In this document: positions 28,407 through 36,719 of the stretch, piece after piece
How positions within the stretch are numbered: position 1 is the stretch's first letter
Layout: each line of letters opens with the position of its first letter
From: Halioglobus sp.
GTDB taxonomy: Bacteria > Pseudomonadota > Gammaproteobacteria > Pseudomonadales > Halieaceae
Direction: 5' to 3'
DNA: 43,688 nucleotides
NCBI GenBank assembly: GCA_020443345.1
Contig: JAGRIH010000025.1
Coordinates: 1-43,688, forward strand
Position numbers and translations under genes: made by a program
Notes under the pieces: model-generated
Database searches by the model: none
What the model saw: the letters and a program-made list of their open reading frames with translations, nothing else
Told to the model about the DNA's origin: nothing

Positions 28407-30798
28407 CAACCCAGCACCCGGATGGCCGGGCAGTGCCGCGCGCTGGACATCGAGCGCCAAGAGTGGCGTCGGAACGGCCCTGCAGGAGCGCAGCAACGTC
28501 TGGTTCACGCTCAGCCACGGTATTCTCAACGAGATCTACTATCCCCGGATCGACCAGGCCTGCACGCGGGACTTCGGCCTGATCGTCACCGACGCAAACG
28601 GCTTTTTCTCCGAGGAAAAGCGCAACACGCAAAGCACCATCCGCCCCATTGCCGCGGGTATCCCCGCCTTCGACATCGAAAACAGGTGCCGACACGGGCG
28701 CTACCGGATCGACAAGCGCGTGTTCACCGATCCGGATCGCGATGTGCTGTTGCAGCGCGTGACCTTCAGCGCACTTGCCGCAGAGGCGCCGAATTACCGG
28801 CTTTTCGCCCTCCTGGCGCCGCACCTCGTGAACAGAGGCGCCGGCAACACCGCCTGGATTGCCGATTACAAGGGTGTGCCGATGCTGTTTGCGCAGGGCG
28901 GGGGAACCTCACTCGCACTGGCCTGCTCGGTGCCGTTCGTTGCAAGGTCGGCAGGATTCGTCGGGGTTTCCGATGGCTGGCAGGACCTCAAGCAGAACTT
29001 CCAGTTGTGCTGGCAATACGATGTCGCGCAGAACGGCAACGTGGCGCTGACCGGCGAGGTCGATCTGGTAGCCTGCGGCGGCAGCTTCGTCCTGGCGCTG
29101 GGTTTCGGCCGGACCGCCGCCGAGGCCGCGCTGAAGGTCCGCACCAGCCTGCAGCAGGACCCGGACGCGGCGGTGCAGGCCTTTGTCGCGCAATGGCAAG
29201 CCTGGCAGGATGGTCTGCTGCCGCTCGATACAACCTCTGGAGCGGCACGACACAGTCCCTACCGGGTCGGCACCGCCGTGCTGCGGACCCACGAGGCGAG
29301 CGCCCAACTGGGCGGTTACATCGCCAGCCTCTCGGTACCCTGGGGCTACTCGAAGGGCGATGACGATCTCGGCGGCTATCATCTGGCCTGGCCGCGCGAC
29401 CTGGTGGAGACCGCGGGCGGATTGCTGGCCGCCGGAGCGAGGACGGAAGTGCGGCAGGTCATCGGCTTTTTGCAGGGTACCCAGGAGGCGGACGGCCACT
29501 GGCCGCAGAACTGCTGGCTCGACGGCACGCCCTACTGGGGCGGCGTCCAGCTCGATGAAACCGCTCTGCCAATCCTATTGGTGGATCTGGCGTTGCGCGA
29601 GGGTGCGCTGGCCGAGTCCGAGATCGCGGGCGTCTGGCCGATGATCCGCAACGCGGCGCGGTATATCGTGCAAAGCGGGCCGGTCACGCAGCAGGACCGG
29701 TGGGAGGAGAACGGCGGCTACACACCCTTCACCCTGGCCGCCGTGATCGCCGCACTTCTGGCAGCGGCAGATTTCGCCGATCGCTCGGGCGAGACGACAG
29801 AAGCCGCCTTCCTGCGCGAAACCGCGGATATCTGGAACAATCTCATCGAGCGGTGGATCTACGTTACCGACACGCCACTGGCCCGGGAGGTTGGGGTGGA
29901 GGGTTACTATGTGCGCATCGCACCGCCCGAAACCGCGACCGCCACTTCTCCGAAAGACGGCTTTGTGCCGATTAAAAACCGCCCACAGGAAGCGGGCAGC
30001 GAGAAGGTCTCGCAGATCGTCAGTCCCGACGCACTGGCGCTGGTCCGCTTCGGACTGCGCGCACCGGACGATCCCCGGGTCGTTGACACCGTCAAGGTGA
30101 TCGACGCCCTGCTCAAGACTGATCTGCCGCCGGGCCCATGCTGGCACCGCTACAATGACGACGGCTATGGTGAACATGATGACGGCCGCCCCTTCGACGG
30201 CACTGGAGTCGGCCGCTGCTGGCCGCTGCTGACCGGTGAGCGGGCACATTACGAACTCGCGCTCGGTCGCAGGAAAAAGGCCAGGGCGCTGCTGTCGGCG
30301 CTCGAGGGCTTCGCCAACGACGGCCATCTGATCCCCGAGCAGGTCTGGGATCGTCAGGATATCCCCGAGCAGGAGCTGTTTCTCGGCAGACCTTCGGGTT
30401 CGGCAATGCCGCTGGTCTGGGCCCATGCCGAGCACATCAAGCTGTTGCGTTCGCTGTCGGAAAACCGCATCTTCGACATGCCGCCGCAGCCGCGCGAAAG
30501 ATATCAGGTGCAAGCGGTGCAGCCGAAATGTGCCATCTGGCGCTTCAATAACAAATGCAGCGTGATGGCGGCGGGCCACGATCTGCGGATAGAACTGCTG
30601 GCGCCCGGCATCGTGCACTGGAGTGTAGACGGCTGGCGAACGGTTCGCGACACCGCAACGAGTGACAGCGGTCTCGGCATCCATTTTGCGGATATCAGCA
30701 GTCGAGACCTCAAGTCAGACGCAGGGATTGTGTTCACCTTTTATTGGCCGGAGGCCGACCGCTGGGAAGGTGTCAACTATGATGTGACCCTTGGGTAG
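28396..30798 (+). CDS. GH15 glucoamylase (glucan 1,4-alpha-glucosidase)
   Basis: 800 aa. It releases glucose from non-reducing ends of alpha-glucans. An N-terminal beta-sandwich (about 1-270, of the glucodextranase N type; FTLSHGILNEIYYPRIDQ, TRDFGLIVTDANGFF) precedes the (alpha/alpha)6 barrel. Barrel motifs are KGDDDLGGYHLAWPRDL (near 325), the general acid E388 in GGVQLDETALP and the likely catalytic base E679 in VWAHAEHIKLLRS. No signal peptide is present, so it probably acts on intracellular glycogen or maltodextrin. GGAGGT lies upstream of the ATG. Grouping with gnd, zwf and pgl implies that the glucose is burned for NADPH, but a glucokinase is missing from this operon. Confidence 0.94.
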   Translation: MQFNNPAPGWPGSAARWTSSAKSGVGTALQERSNVWFTLSHGILNEIYYPRIDQACTRDFGLIVTDANGFFSEEKRNTQSTIRPIAAGIPAFDIENRCRHGRYRIDKRVFTDPDRDVLLQRVTFSALAAEAPNYRLFALLAPHLVNRGAGNTAWIADYKGVPMLFAQGGGTSLALACSVPFVARSAGFVGVSDGWQDLKQNFQLCWQYDVAQNGNVALTGEVDLVACGGSFVLALGFGRTAAEAALKVRTSLQQDPDAAVQAFVAQWQAWQDGLLPLDTTSGAARHSPYRVGTAVLRTHEASAQLGGYIASLSVPWGYSKGDDDLGGYHLAWPRDLVETAGGLLAAGARTEVRQVIGFLQGTQEADGHWPQNCWLDGTPYWGGVQLDETALPILLVDLALREGALAESEIAGVWPMIRNAARYIVQSGPVTQQDRWEENGGYTPFTLAAVIAALLAAADFADRSGETTEAAFLRETADIWNNLIERWIYVTDTPLAREVGVEGYYVRIAPPETATATSPKDGFVPIKNRPQEAGSEKVSQIVSPDALALVRFGLRAPDDPRVVDTVKVIDALLKTDLPPGPCWHRYNDDGYGEHDDGRPFDGTGVGRCWPLLTGERAHYELALGRRKKARALLSALEGFANDGHLIPEQVWDRQDIPEQELFLGRPSGSAMPLVWAHAEHIKLLRSLSENRIFDMPPQPRERYQVQAVQPKCAIWRFNNKCSVMAAGHDLRIELLAPGIVHWSVDGWRTVRDTATSDSGLGIHFADISSRDLKSDAGIVFTFYWPEADRWEGVNYDVTLG

Positions 30799-30884
30799 GA
30801 GGATGCTGAGCCGGACATAGAACTCGATTCTGCAGTATGGCGATGAACCACAACCCTCCTGATCGGCGGACCAGACCCGCGAGT

Positions 30885-30973
30885 ACGACGCGGGCTCGCA
30901 CACGACAGGCCAGAGCAGGTTTACGGATTTGTAAAATTCCCGACTGCCGCATGTAAATCGAGCACTCTATAGT
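30885..30973 (+). promoter_or_regulatory. Shared promoter module, copy 2 (before COG4705 operon)
   Basis: ACGACGCGGG (30885-30894), GTTTAC (30919-30924), N6, GTAAAA (30931-30936), TGTAAA (30952-30957) and TATAGT (30968-30973). From GTTTAC to TATAGT the spacing equals copy 1, and the intervening bases are also similar (GACTGCC just before the second TGTAAA, GGCAAGC after the -10). The distance from the ACGACGCGGG element is 11 bp longer, about one helical turn. The rest of the 368-bp gap (30799-31166) shows nothing coding; the leader from the -10 to the ATG is about 190 nt. Confidence 0.65.
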
Positions 30974-31166
30974 CCGCCACAGGCAAGCCGCCAGATCGGT
31001 TCGAGCGTAAAGCCATATGCAAGGTTGGGCCACGGGGGTCGGCCGTCCGTCGTTGCGCCGATCATGGGTGATATCCGACCTGTCGGTCGAAGCTGCGTTT
31101 GCTGAACACATGGGGCACCACGTATCTGGCGCAGGTGGATTGTCAAGGAGATAGGAAATCACTGCG

Positions 31167-31991
31167 ATGTCATCGAAAACTTGCCTGGCGAACAAAATTG
31201 CCGAAGTCACGCTGATCTTCTGGGCCATCAAGGTCGTCGCGACGACTCTGGGTGAGACGACGGGAGATTTCATCGCCCAGACGCTCGATCTGGGCTATAT
31301 CGTCGGACTCGGCATCACGGGCGCAATGCTCGCCATACTCGTGGGCGCACAGATCAGGGCAGGGGTCTACCATCCCGCTCTGTTCTGGGCCGCCATCGTG
31401 GGCACAACGACAGCTGGTACGGAAATCTCCGATATGCTCGATCGCACGCTGCATGTCGGTTATGCCGGCGGATCACTGCTGCTTGCGGGCGGCCTGCTGG
31501 TGACGCTCTTCGTCTGGTATCGCCGCGAGGGGAATCTGCAGGTCAGTCCGATCGTGCACCGGGATGTCGAAATCCTGTTCTGGATCGCGGTGCTGTTTTC
31601 GAACTCTCTCGGAACGGCTTTTGGCGACTGGCTGGTCGACGGTCTCGGATTGCACTATGTGGTCGGCGCGGTCATCTGCCTGGGCGTCATCGGCGCCGTT
31701 CTCGCCGCGCACCACACCACCCGGCTGAACGAAGACCTCGTCTTCTGGATCGCCTTCGTCTTCACACGCCCGTTCGGCGCCACCTTCGGCGATTTGCTTA
31801 CCAAGCCTGCGGCGAGTGGCGGACTCGATCTCGGAACCTATAATGCCTCGGCAATCTGCCTGATTCTTATCGCTATTCTGGTCGCCATTGAAATGCGGCG
31901 GCGTAAACGCGGGGGTGCGTCTGGCAGCGGCCCGGTGGCTCCCGTAATCGCAACTTCAACGACTAAACCGCAAGGAGATCAAAATGTCTGA
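31167..31991 (+). CDS. COG4705-type multipass membrane protein
   Basis: 274 aa with about eight hydrophobic segments. An internal fourfold repeat is visible: ATTLGETTGDF (near 28), GTTTAGTEISD (near 79), NSLGTAFGDWL (near 147) and RPFGATFGDLL (near 202). The conserved G(T)xxGD cores with acidic residues lie at helix ends. This matches uncharacterised COG4705 membrane proteins; a transport role is plausible but no substrate is established. The C-terminus is cytoplasmic-looking and basic (EMRRRKRGG). AGGAGATAGG lies about 12 nt before the ATG. It overlaps the DUF1269 gene by 8 bp and heads the envelope-stress block. Confidence 0.8.
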   Translation: MSSKTCLANKIAEVTLIFWAIKVVATTLGETTGDFIAQTLDLGYIVGLGITGAMLAILVGAQIRAGVYHPALFWAAIVGTTTAGTEISDMLDRTLHVGYAGGSLLLAGGLLVTLFVWYRREGNLQVSPIVHRDVEILFWIAVLFSNSLGTAFGDWLVDGLGLHYVVGAVICLGVIGAVLAAHHTTRLNEDLVFWIAFVFTRPFGATFGDLLTKPAASGGLDLGTYNASAICLILIAILVAIEMRRRKRGGASGSGPVAPVIATSTTKPQGDQNV

Positions 31992-32508
31992 ATTCATCGT
32001 CATAGGATATGACAGGCCGGAACAGGCCGAAGCCGCCCGCGATGAACTGATGGGTATGGCGCGGGAATATCTCGTCGACATCTCGGATGCTGTCGTGGCC
32101 ACCACCGGCAAAGACGGCAAAATCAAGCTCAACCAGATGGTCAACCTGTGGACTGCGGGCGCGGCGAATGGGGCGTTCTGGGGGCTGCTGATCGGTATTC
32201 TCTTCTTCAATCCGCTGCTGGGTGTCGCCGTCGGGGCGGGCGCCGGTGCCATTTCCGGTGCGCTCACTGATTACGGTATTGACGACACCTTCATGAAGCG
32301 GGTTGCCGGGATACTGAAACCCGGGCAGGCGGCGCTGTTCATGATGATGCGCAGCAACGCCTCTGACAAGGTGCTTGAACGGTTGGGCGAGAAGGGCGGC
32401 CATATTCTGCGCACCAATCTCGACAGCGAGGCTGAGAGTCACCTGCGCGAGGAATTCGCCAAAGCCCACGAAGCGGAAATCGCTGCCCATGAGGCACAGA
32501 CGACATGA
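31984..32508 (+). CDS. DUF1269 membrane-associated protein
   Basis: 174 aa. The N-terminal SEFIVIGYDRPEQAEAARDE ferredoxin-like start, the GAANGAFWGLLIGILFFNPL glycine-rich hydrophobic hairpin (about 58-98) and a C-terminal helix rich in E/A (ESHLREEFAKAHEAEIAAHE) are the DUF1269 pattern. AAGGAGATCAAA gives a strong ribosome site before the ATG. The function is unknown; members often sit among general-stress and membrane genes. The stop overlaps the following 50-aa gene as ATGA. Confidence 0.85.
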   Translation: MSEFIVIGYDRPEQAEAARDELMGMAREYLVDISDAVVATTGKDGKIKLNQMVNLWTAGAANGAFWGLLIGILFFNPLLGVAVGAGAGAISGALTDYGIDDTFMKRVAGILKPGQAALFMMMRSNASDKVLERLGEKGGHILRTNLDSEAESHLREEFAKAHEAEIAAHEAQTT

Positions 32509-32657
32509 CCACTGTCGTCATGCTTCAGCCGCTCTTCGCCTTTATTGCGGGCGTGCTGATCCTGCTCTTTCCACGGATACTGAACTACGTGATAGCGATC
32601 TTTCTGATCCTGTTCGGACTCGTAGGGCTGTTTCCGCATCTGTTCGGCGGAGCCTGA
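32505..32657 (+). CDS. DUF3096 small membrane protein
   Basis: 50 aa (MTTVVMLQPLFAFIAGVLIL to FPHLFGGA). Two hydrophobic helices are separated by the FPRILNYV turn, the signature of DUF3096 proteins ('LQPLIALIAGILILxxPRLLNYIVAIYLI'). It starts at an ATGA overlap with the DUF1269 stop, which supports real coupled translation despite its size. A role as a small envelope-stress peptide is inferred only from its company. Confidence 0.82.
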   Translation: MTTVVMLQPLFAFIAGVLILLFPRILNYVIAIFLILFGLVGLFPHLFGGA

Positions 32658-32716
32658 CTGGCTGCATCGAGCGCCGGCCGCGCCGCTAACGGTGTGCCGC
32701 GCAGCAAGGACAATGT

Positions 32717-33733
32717 GTGCGTACAGTGATGAAAAATAAAAAGCTCGTTGTGCTGATCGTTGCGATGCTGGCCATTGGTATCGGCTTCTGGTTCTGGTGG
32801 CAGCACGAAAAGGTCTACCCGTCGACTGAAGATGCCTACCTCGAAGCGAACATTCTGACCATCGTGCCCCAGGTCGGCGGCCGCGTCACGCAAGTCGCCG
32901 TCGTTGAGAATCAGCGTGTGGAGTCGGGTGACCTGCTGTTCCAGATCGACACAGCGTCACTGGAGGCGGCGCTGCACAGCGCACAGGCCGGCTATCGAAT
33001 TGCTCAACAGGACGCCGGGGCGTCCGCCGCCGACGTGTCCGTAGCCCGGGCGAATCTGGCCAACGCAAAGGCCGCCCTGACCGACGCTCAGATCACCTAT
33101 GACAGGACTGCTCCGCTGGTGCAAAAGGGTGTCATGGCGCGGTCGAGTCTCGATCAGGTGACGGAGGCGCGCAGTCAGGCGCAAGCAGGCGTCGCGGCGG
33201 CCGAGGCGGCGGTCGCAGCCGCTCGGGCGAAGTCCGGCCTGCCCGGTGACGGCAATGCAGCGGTACAGGCGGCGCTCGGTGTGCTGGCCGCGGCCCAGAT
33301 TGATCTGGCACATTCGCGCGTCACCGCGCCCGCGGCGGGATGGATCACCAATATCGAGCTCCGACCCGGACAGGTGGTTGCATCCGGCGCACCACTTTTT
33401 TCCCTGGTCGAGGACGGAGCGTGGTGGGTTAGCGCGAACTTCAAGGAAACTGATCTGCAGCGCATACGCCCGGGCCAGCCCGTTGCGCTGGCCGTCGACA
33501 TGTACCCGGGCACGACCCTGACCGGTACGGTGCAAAGCCTGGGTGCGGGGTCGGGCGCTGTTTTTTCCCTGCTGCCGGCACAGAATGCGACCGGTAACTG
33601 GGTCAAGGTTACCCAGCGCTTTCCGGTCCGCATCCGGATCGATAAAAAGCCTGGCGATCCCGCGCTGCAACTGCGGGTCGGTGCGAGTACGACCGCGACT
33701 GTGGATACTTCCGCGATGGACAGGGCGAAATGA
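32717..33733 (+). CDS. HlyD/EmrA-type membrane fusion protein
   Basis: 338 aa from GTG 32717 (AAGGA at 32706-32710). One N-terminal membrane anchor (KLVVLIVAMLAIGIGFWFWW), a biotinyl-lipoyl-like barrel start (TEDAYLEANILTIVPQVGGR), an alpha-helical hairpin rich in alanine (about 75-180) and the second lipoyl half (APAAGWITNIELRPGQVV) match EmrA-like periplasmic adaptors. It would bridge the DHA2 pump encoded next to an outer-membrane channel; no TolC-like gene is in the window. Its stop overlaps the pump start as ATGA. Confidence 0.92.
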   Translation: MRTVMKNKKLVVLIVAMLAIGIGFWFWWQHEKVYPSTEDAYLEANILTIVPQVGGRVTQVAVVENQRVESGDLLFQIDTASLEAALHSAQAGYRIAQQDAGASAADVSVARANLANAKAALTDAQITYDRTAPLVQKGVMARSSLDQVTEARSQAQAGVAAAEAAVAAARAKSGLPGDGNAAVQAALGVLAAAQIDLAHSRVTAPAAGWITNIELRPGQVVASGAPLFSLVEDGAWWVSANFKETDLQRIRPGQPVALAVDMYPGTTLTGTVQSLGAGSGAVFSLLPAQNATGNWVKVTQRFPVRIRIDKKPGDPALQLRVGASTTATVDTSAMDRAK

Positions 33734-35277
33734 CCGCTGCGGACGCGGTGTCGACTGCGCCGTCCAGACCCGCGATTGCCGCCAAGGGGCCGAACCTGAC
33801 GATCGTTCTCGCCGTGGTTCTAACGGCCGTACTCCAGGTGCTGGACAGCACCATCGTCAACGTCGCCCTGCCGCAGATCCAGGCCGCATTTGGTGTCACC
33901 AGCGACCAGGTGGTCTGGACCCTGACCAGTTACATCGTCGCGTCAGTCGTCGTGATGCCACTCACCGGGCTTTTCGTGCGCCGCTTCGGCCGCCGGCGGC
34001 TCATCACCGCTGCGATCACCGGATTCGCAGCATTCTCGGCGCTTTGCGGCGTGTCGACGAGCCTGGAAATGATCGTGGCTTTCCGCATCGGCCAGGGCCT
34101 GTTCGGCGCATTTCTCATTCCGCTGTCTCAGGCGATTCTGTTCGACAGCTTCCCCAGGGAAAAGCGCGGCCAGGCCATGGCGATGTTCGGTCTGGGCGTG
34201 GTGGTTGCACCGGTCATCGGTCCGACCGCCGGCGCGCTCCTGACGGAGTATTTCTCGTGGCGGGCAGTCTTTTACGTCAACGTTCCCATCGCGGCCTTCG
34301 CACTGATCATGGTGTCGGGCGAATTGAAGAAGGAGGACACGAAAGCCGTCAGGGTGGACTGGGCCGGGCTGATCCTGATGGGGGTCGCCATCGGTGCATT
34401 GCAGTTGCTGCTCGATTTGGGCCAGACCCGGGACTGGTTCGACTCGCATATGATCCAGATCGCGGCGGTGACGGTGGCGGTGGCCGGTGTGGCCTTCGTG
34501 CTCCGCGGCCTGGGCAGGCGCGATAACATCATCGACTTCACGCTGTTTCGCGACCGCAGCTTCGCCGCCGCCAATGTCGCCATCATGGGCTTCGGGGTGG
34601 CGATGTACGGTGCGATGGCGGTGCTGCCGATCTTCGTGCAGAACCTGCTGGGCTACCCCATCCTCGAATCGGGCTATCTGTTCATTCCGCGTGGGTTCGC
34701 GGCGGCGCTCTCCATGATCGTGACCGGTTCGGTGCTGATGAATCGCCTGGACCCGCGCCTGGTGCTGGCGGCGGGTCTGGCTCTGACCGGCATCGGCAAC
34801 GTCATGCTGGGTCGGCTGGATCTCGCGGCCGGGTTTGCTGATCTGGCCTGGCCCGGCGTGGTCTCGGGTCTCGGCATGGGGATGTTCTTCGTGCCGATGT
34901 CGACACTGGCCTTTCAGAACATCGGGCCGGACCGGCAGGACGAGGCCTCGGGTATTTACAACGTCACTCGCTCGATCGGATCGTCGATCGGCATCTCGCT
35001 GGTGAGTTGGCAGGCGGACAGCCGGGCACAGTTCCACTGGTCGGTGCTGTCGGGGCACATCACATCCTATGACACGGCGGCCCGAGCGTATCTGGCACCG
35101 CTCGGGCTCGACCCGCAATCCATCCACGGCGCCGCCATGCTTGGCGCCCAGGTCAGGGCACAGGCGACCATGATGGCCTTTCAGGACGCGTTCTGGCTGA
35201 CCGGACTCGCCGCGTTTGCCATGCTGCCGGTGGTACTGATCCTGCAGCGCCCACCCAGAGCTGCCGCGACACCCTGA
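33730..35277 (+). CDS. DHA2-family MFS drug exporter (EmrB type)
   Basis: 515 aa with about 14 membrane helices, the DHA2 number. Motif C-like and motif D1-like sequences are seen: VLDSTIVNVALPQIQAAFGV (helix 1), GLFVRRFGRRRLI (motif A, loop 2-3) and GPTAGALLTEYFSWRAVFYV (helix 5). It would exchange protons for hydrophobic compounds such as uncouplers, detergents or fatty acids; the substrate is not predictable. It pairs with the preceding adaptor, with a 4-bp overlap. Confidence 0.93.
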   Translation: MTAADAVSTAPSRPAIAAKGPNLTIVLAVVLTAVLQVLDSTIVNVALPQIQAAFGVTSDQVVWTLTSYIVASVVVMPLTGLFVRRFGRRRLITAAITGFAAFSALCGVSTSLEMIVAFRIGQGLFGAFLIPLSQAILFDSFPREKRGQAMAMFGLGVVVAPVIGPTAGALLTEYFSWRAVFYVNVPIAAFALIMVSGELKKEDTKAVRVDWAGLILMGVAIGALQLLLDLGQTRDWFDSHMIQIAAVTVAVAGVAFVLRGLGRRDNIIDFTLFRDRSFAAANVAIMGFGVAMYGAMAVLPIFVQNLLGYPILESGYLFIPRGFAAALSMIVTGSVLMNRLDPRLVLAAGLALTGIGNVMLGRLDLAAGFADLAWPGVVSGLGMGMFFVPMSTLAFQNIGPDRQDEASGIYNVTRSIGSSIGISLVSWQADSRAQFHWSVLSGHITSYDTAARAYLAPLGLDPQSIHGAAMLGAQVRAQATMMAFQDAFWLTGLAAFAMLPVVLILQRPPRAAATP

Positions 35278-35278
35278 G

Positions 35279-36643
35279 ATGTCCTGGCCGAGCGCACACT
35301 TGCTGGTCGTCGCGATCGGATTCCTCGTGGCACTCAGCGTCATCATGATTTTGCGGCAACGGCGCGCACCCCAGGCGACACTGGCCTGGCTGCTGTTCCT
35401 GGTTCTCGTACCCTATGTCGCCGTCCCCCTTTTCGCTGTTATGGGGTTTCGCAAACGGCAGCGGTCGCATTCGGCGCAGACACTGATTGCAGGAAAACCG
35501 CAAGACCTGGCGCCAGGTGCGGCGCAGATCGAACAGTTGCTCTTGCGCTACGGTCTGCGCCCGGCGTCGCAAGACAACCGTTTCGAACTGCTCGCCAGCG
35601 CGGATCAGGCGTGGTCGGCTCTCATGCATCTGGTCGAAACGGCTGCAACATCCCTGAGCGTGACTCTCTACATCCTGGGAAACGATGCCACTGGACGCGC
35701 GTTTTGCGCCGCGCTGCAAGAGAGGGCGCGCGCCGGCGTCGACGTCCGCGTGGTACTCGACGCCGTAGGCAGCTTTTTTCGCCCTCGTTCCGCACTCAGA
35801 GACCTGCGCGCGGCCGGGGCACAGGTGCGACTCTACTCGCCTCTTCTGCATTACCCGACGGGTGACCATCTGAATCTGCGCAACCACAGAAAGATGGTCA
35901 TCGCCGATGGCGCCCGCGTCTGGTCCGGCGGCCGCAATGTCGGCGAGGAGTACCTCGGGCCAGATGCTCTCCCGGACCGCTGGCTGGATCTATCTTACCT
36001 GCTTGCAGGACCGGCCGTTGCGGCATGCGACGAGATTTTCCGATCCGACTGGGCGATGGCCGGCGGAAGGCAGGAGAGCAGCACTGCGATTCCCGTCACC
36101 AAAACGAGTGGTGGCTCCAAGGTGCAATTCGTTCCGGCAGGACCCGATGTACCCGAGGATCCGTTGCACGATGCGCTGATTTTTGCCATCCATTCCGCGT
36201 ACTCGCGCCTGTGGGTGGTGACGCCGTATTTCCTGCCGACCCCGTCCCTGTCCGAAGCGCTCGCCATCGCAGCGCGACGCGGGGTCGACGTGCGCATCGT
36301 GGTTCCGGCACGATCCAATCAGGTGTTCGCTGACCTCGCGCGCGGCGCCTCGCTGCGCGAGCTTGTGCAATGCGGCTGTCACGTCCACCTGCATCCGGCA
36401 ATGATTCATGCCAAGGCGATCATTGCCGATGACCTTGCGTTTCTCGGTTCTGCCAATTTCGATGCGCGCAGCCTGTTGCTGAATTTTGAAGTAATGAGCC
36501 TGCTCTATAGCCCGCACGACGTGGCCGTACTGCGTAGCTGGATGCACGAGTTACTCGCATCAGCGCCGGAGGGGCTGCCCCCGACAAGCGTCGCGCGGCG
36601 CTCTTTCGAAGTGATCTTCAGACTGGTTTCGCCCATTCTCTGA
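35279..36643 (+). CDS. Cardiolipin-synthase-like phospholipase D protein
   Basis: 454 aa. Two N-terminal membrane helices (LLVVAIGFLVALSVIMIL, ATLAWLLFLVLVPYVAVPLF) precede two HxKxxxxD motifs: H203/K205/D210 (HRKMVIADG) and H377/K379/D384 (HAKAIIADD). Both catalytic halves are intact. Members condense two phosphatidylglycerols, or PG and PE, to cardiolipin. The start is 1 bp after the pump stop. Together with MprF downstream it points to control of anionic phospholipid composition. Confidence 0.9.
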   Translation: MSWPSAHLLVVAIGFLVALSVIMILRQRRAPQATLAWLLFLVLVPYVAVPLFAVMGFRKRQRSHSAQTLIAGKPQDLAPGAAQIEQLLLRYGLRPASQDNRFELLASADQAWSALMHLVETAATSLSVTLYILGNDATGRAFCAALQERARAGVDVRVVLDAVGSFFRPRSALRDLRAAGAQVRLYSPLLHYPTGDHLNLRNHRKMVIADGARVWSGGRNVGEEYLGPDALPDRWLDLSYLLAGPAVAACDEIFRSDWAMAGGRQESSTAIPVTKTSGGSKVQFVPAGPDVPEDPLHDALIFAIHSAYSRLWVVTPYFLPTPSLSEALAIAARRGVDVRIVVPARSNQVFADLARGASLRELVQCGCHVHLHPAMIHAKAIIADDLAFLGSANFDARSLLLNFEVMSLLYSPHDVAVLRSWMHELLASAPEGLPPTSVARRSFEVIFRLVSPIL

Positions 36644-36719
36644 CGGTGCGGTCAGTGCCCGGCAGCAGGATGGCTCGCTTCAGAGCCGGGTCGGGATCGG
36701 ATCGCAGCGTCTGCCTGCG

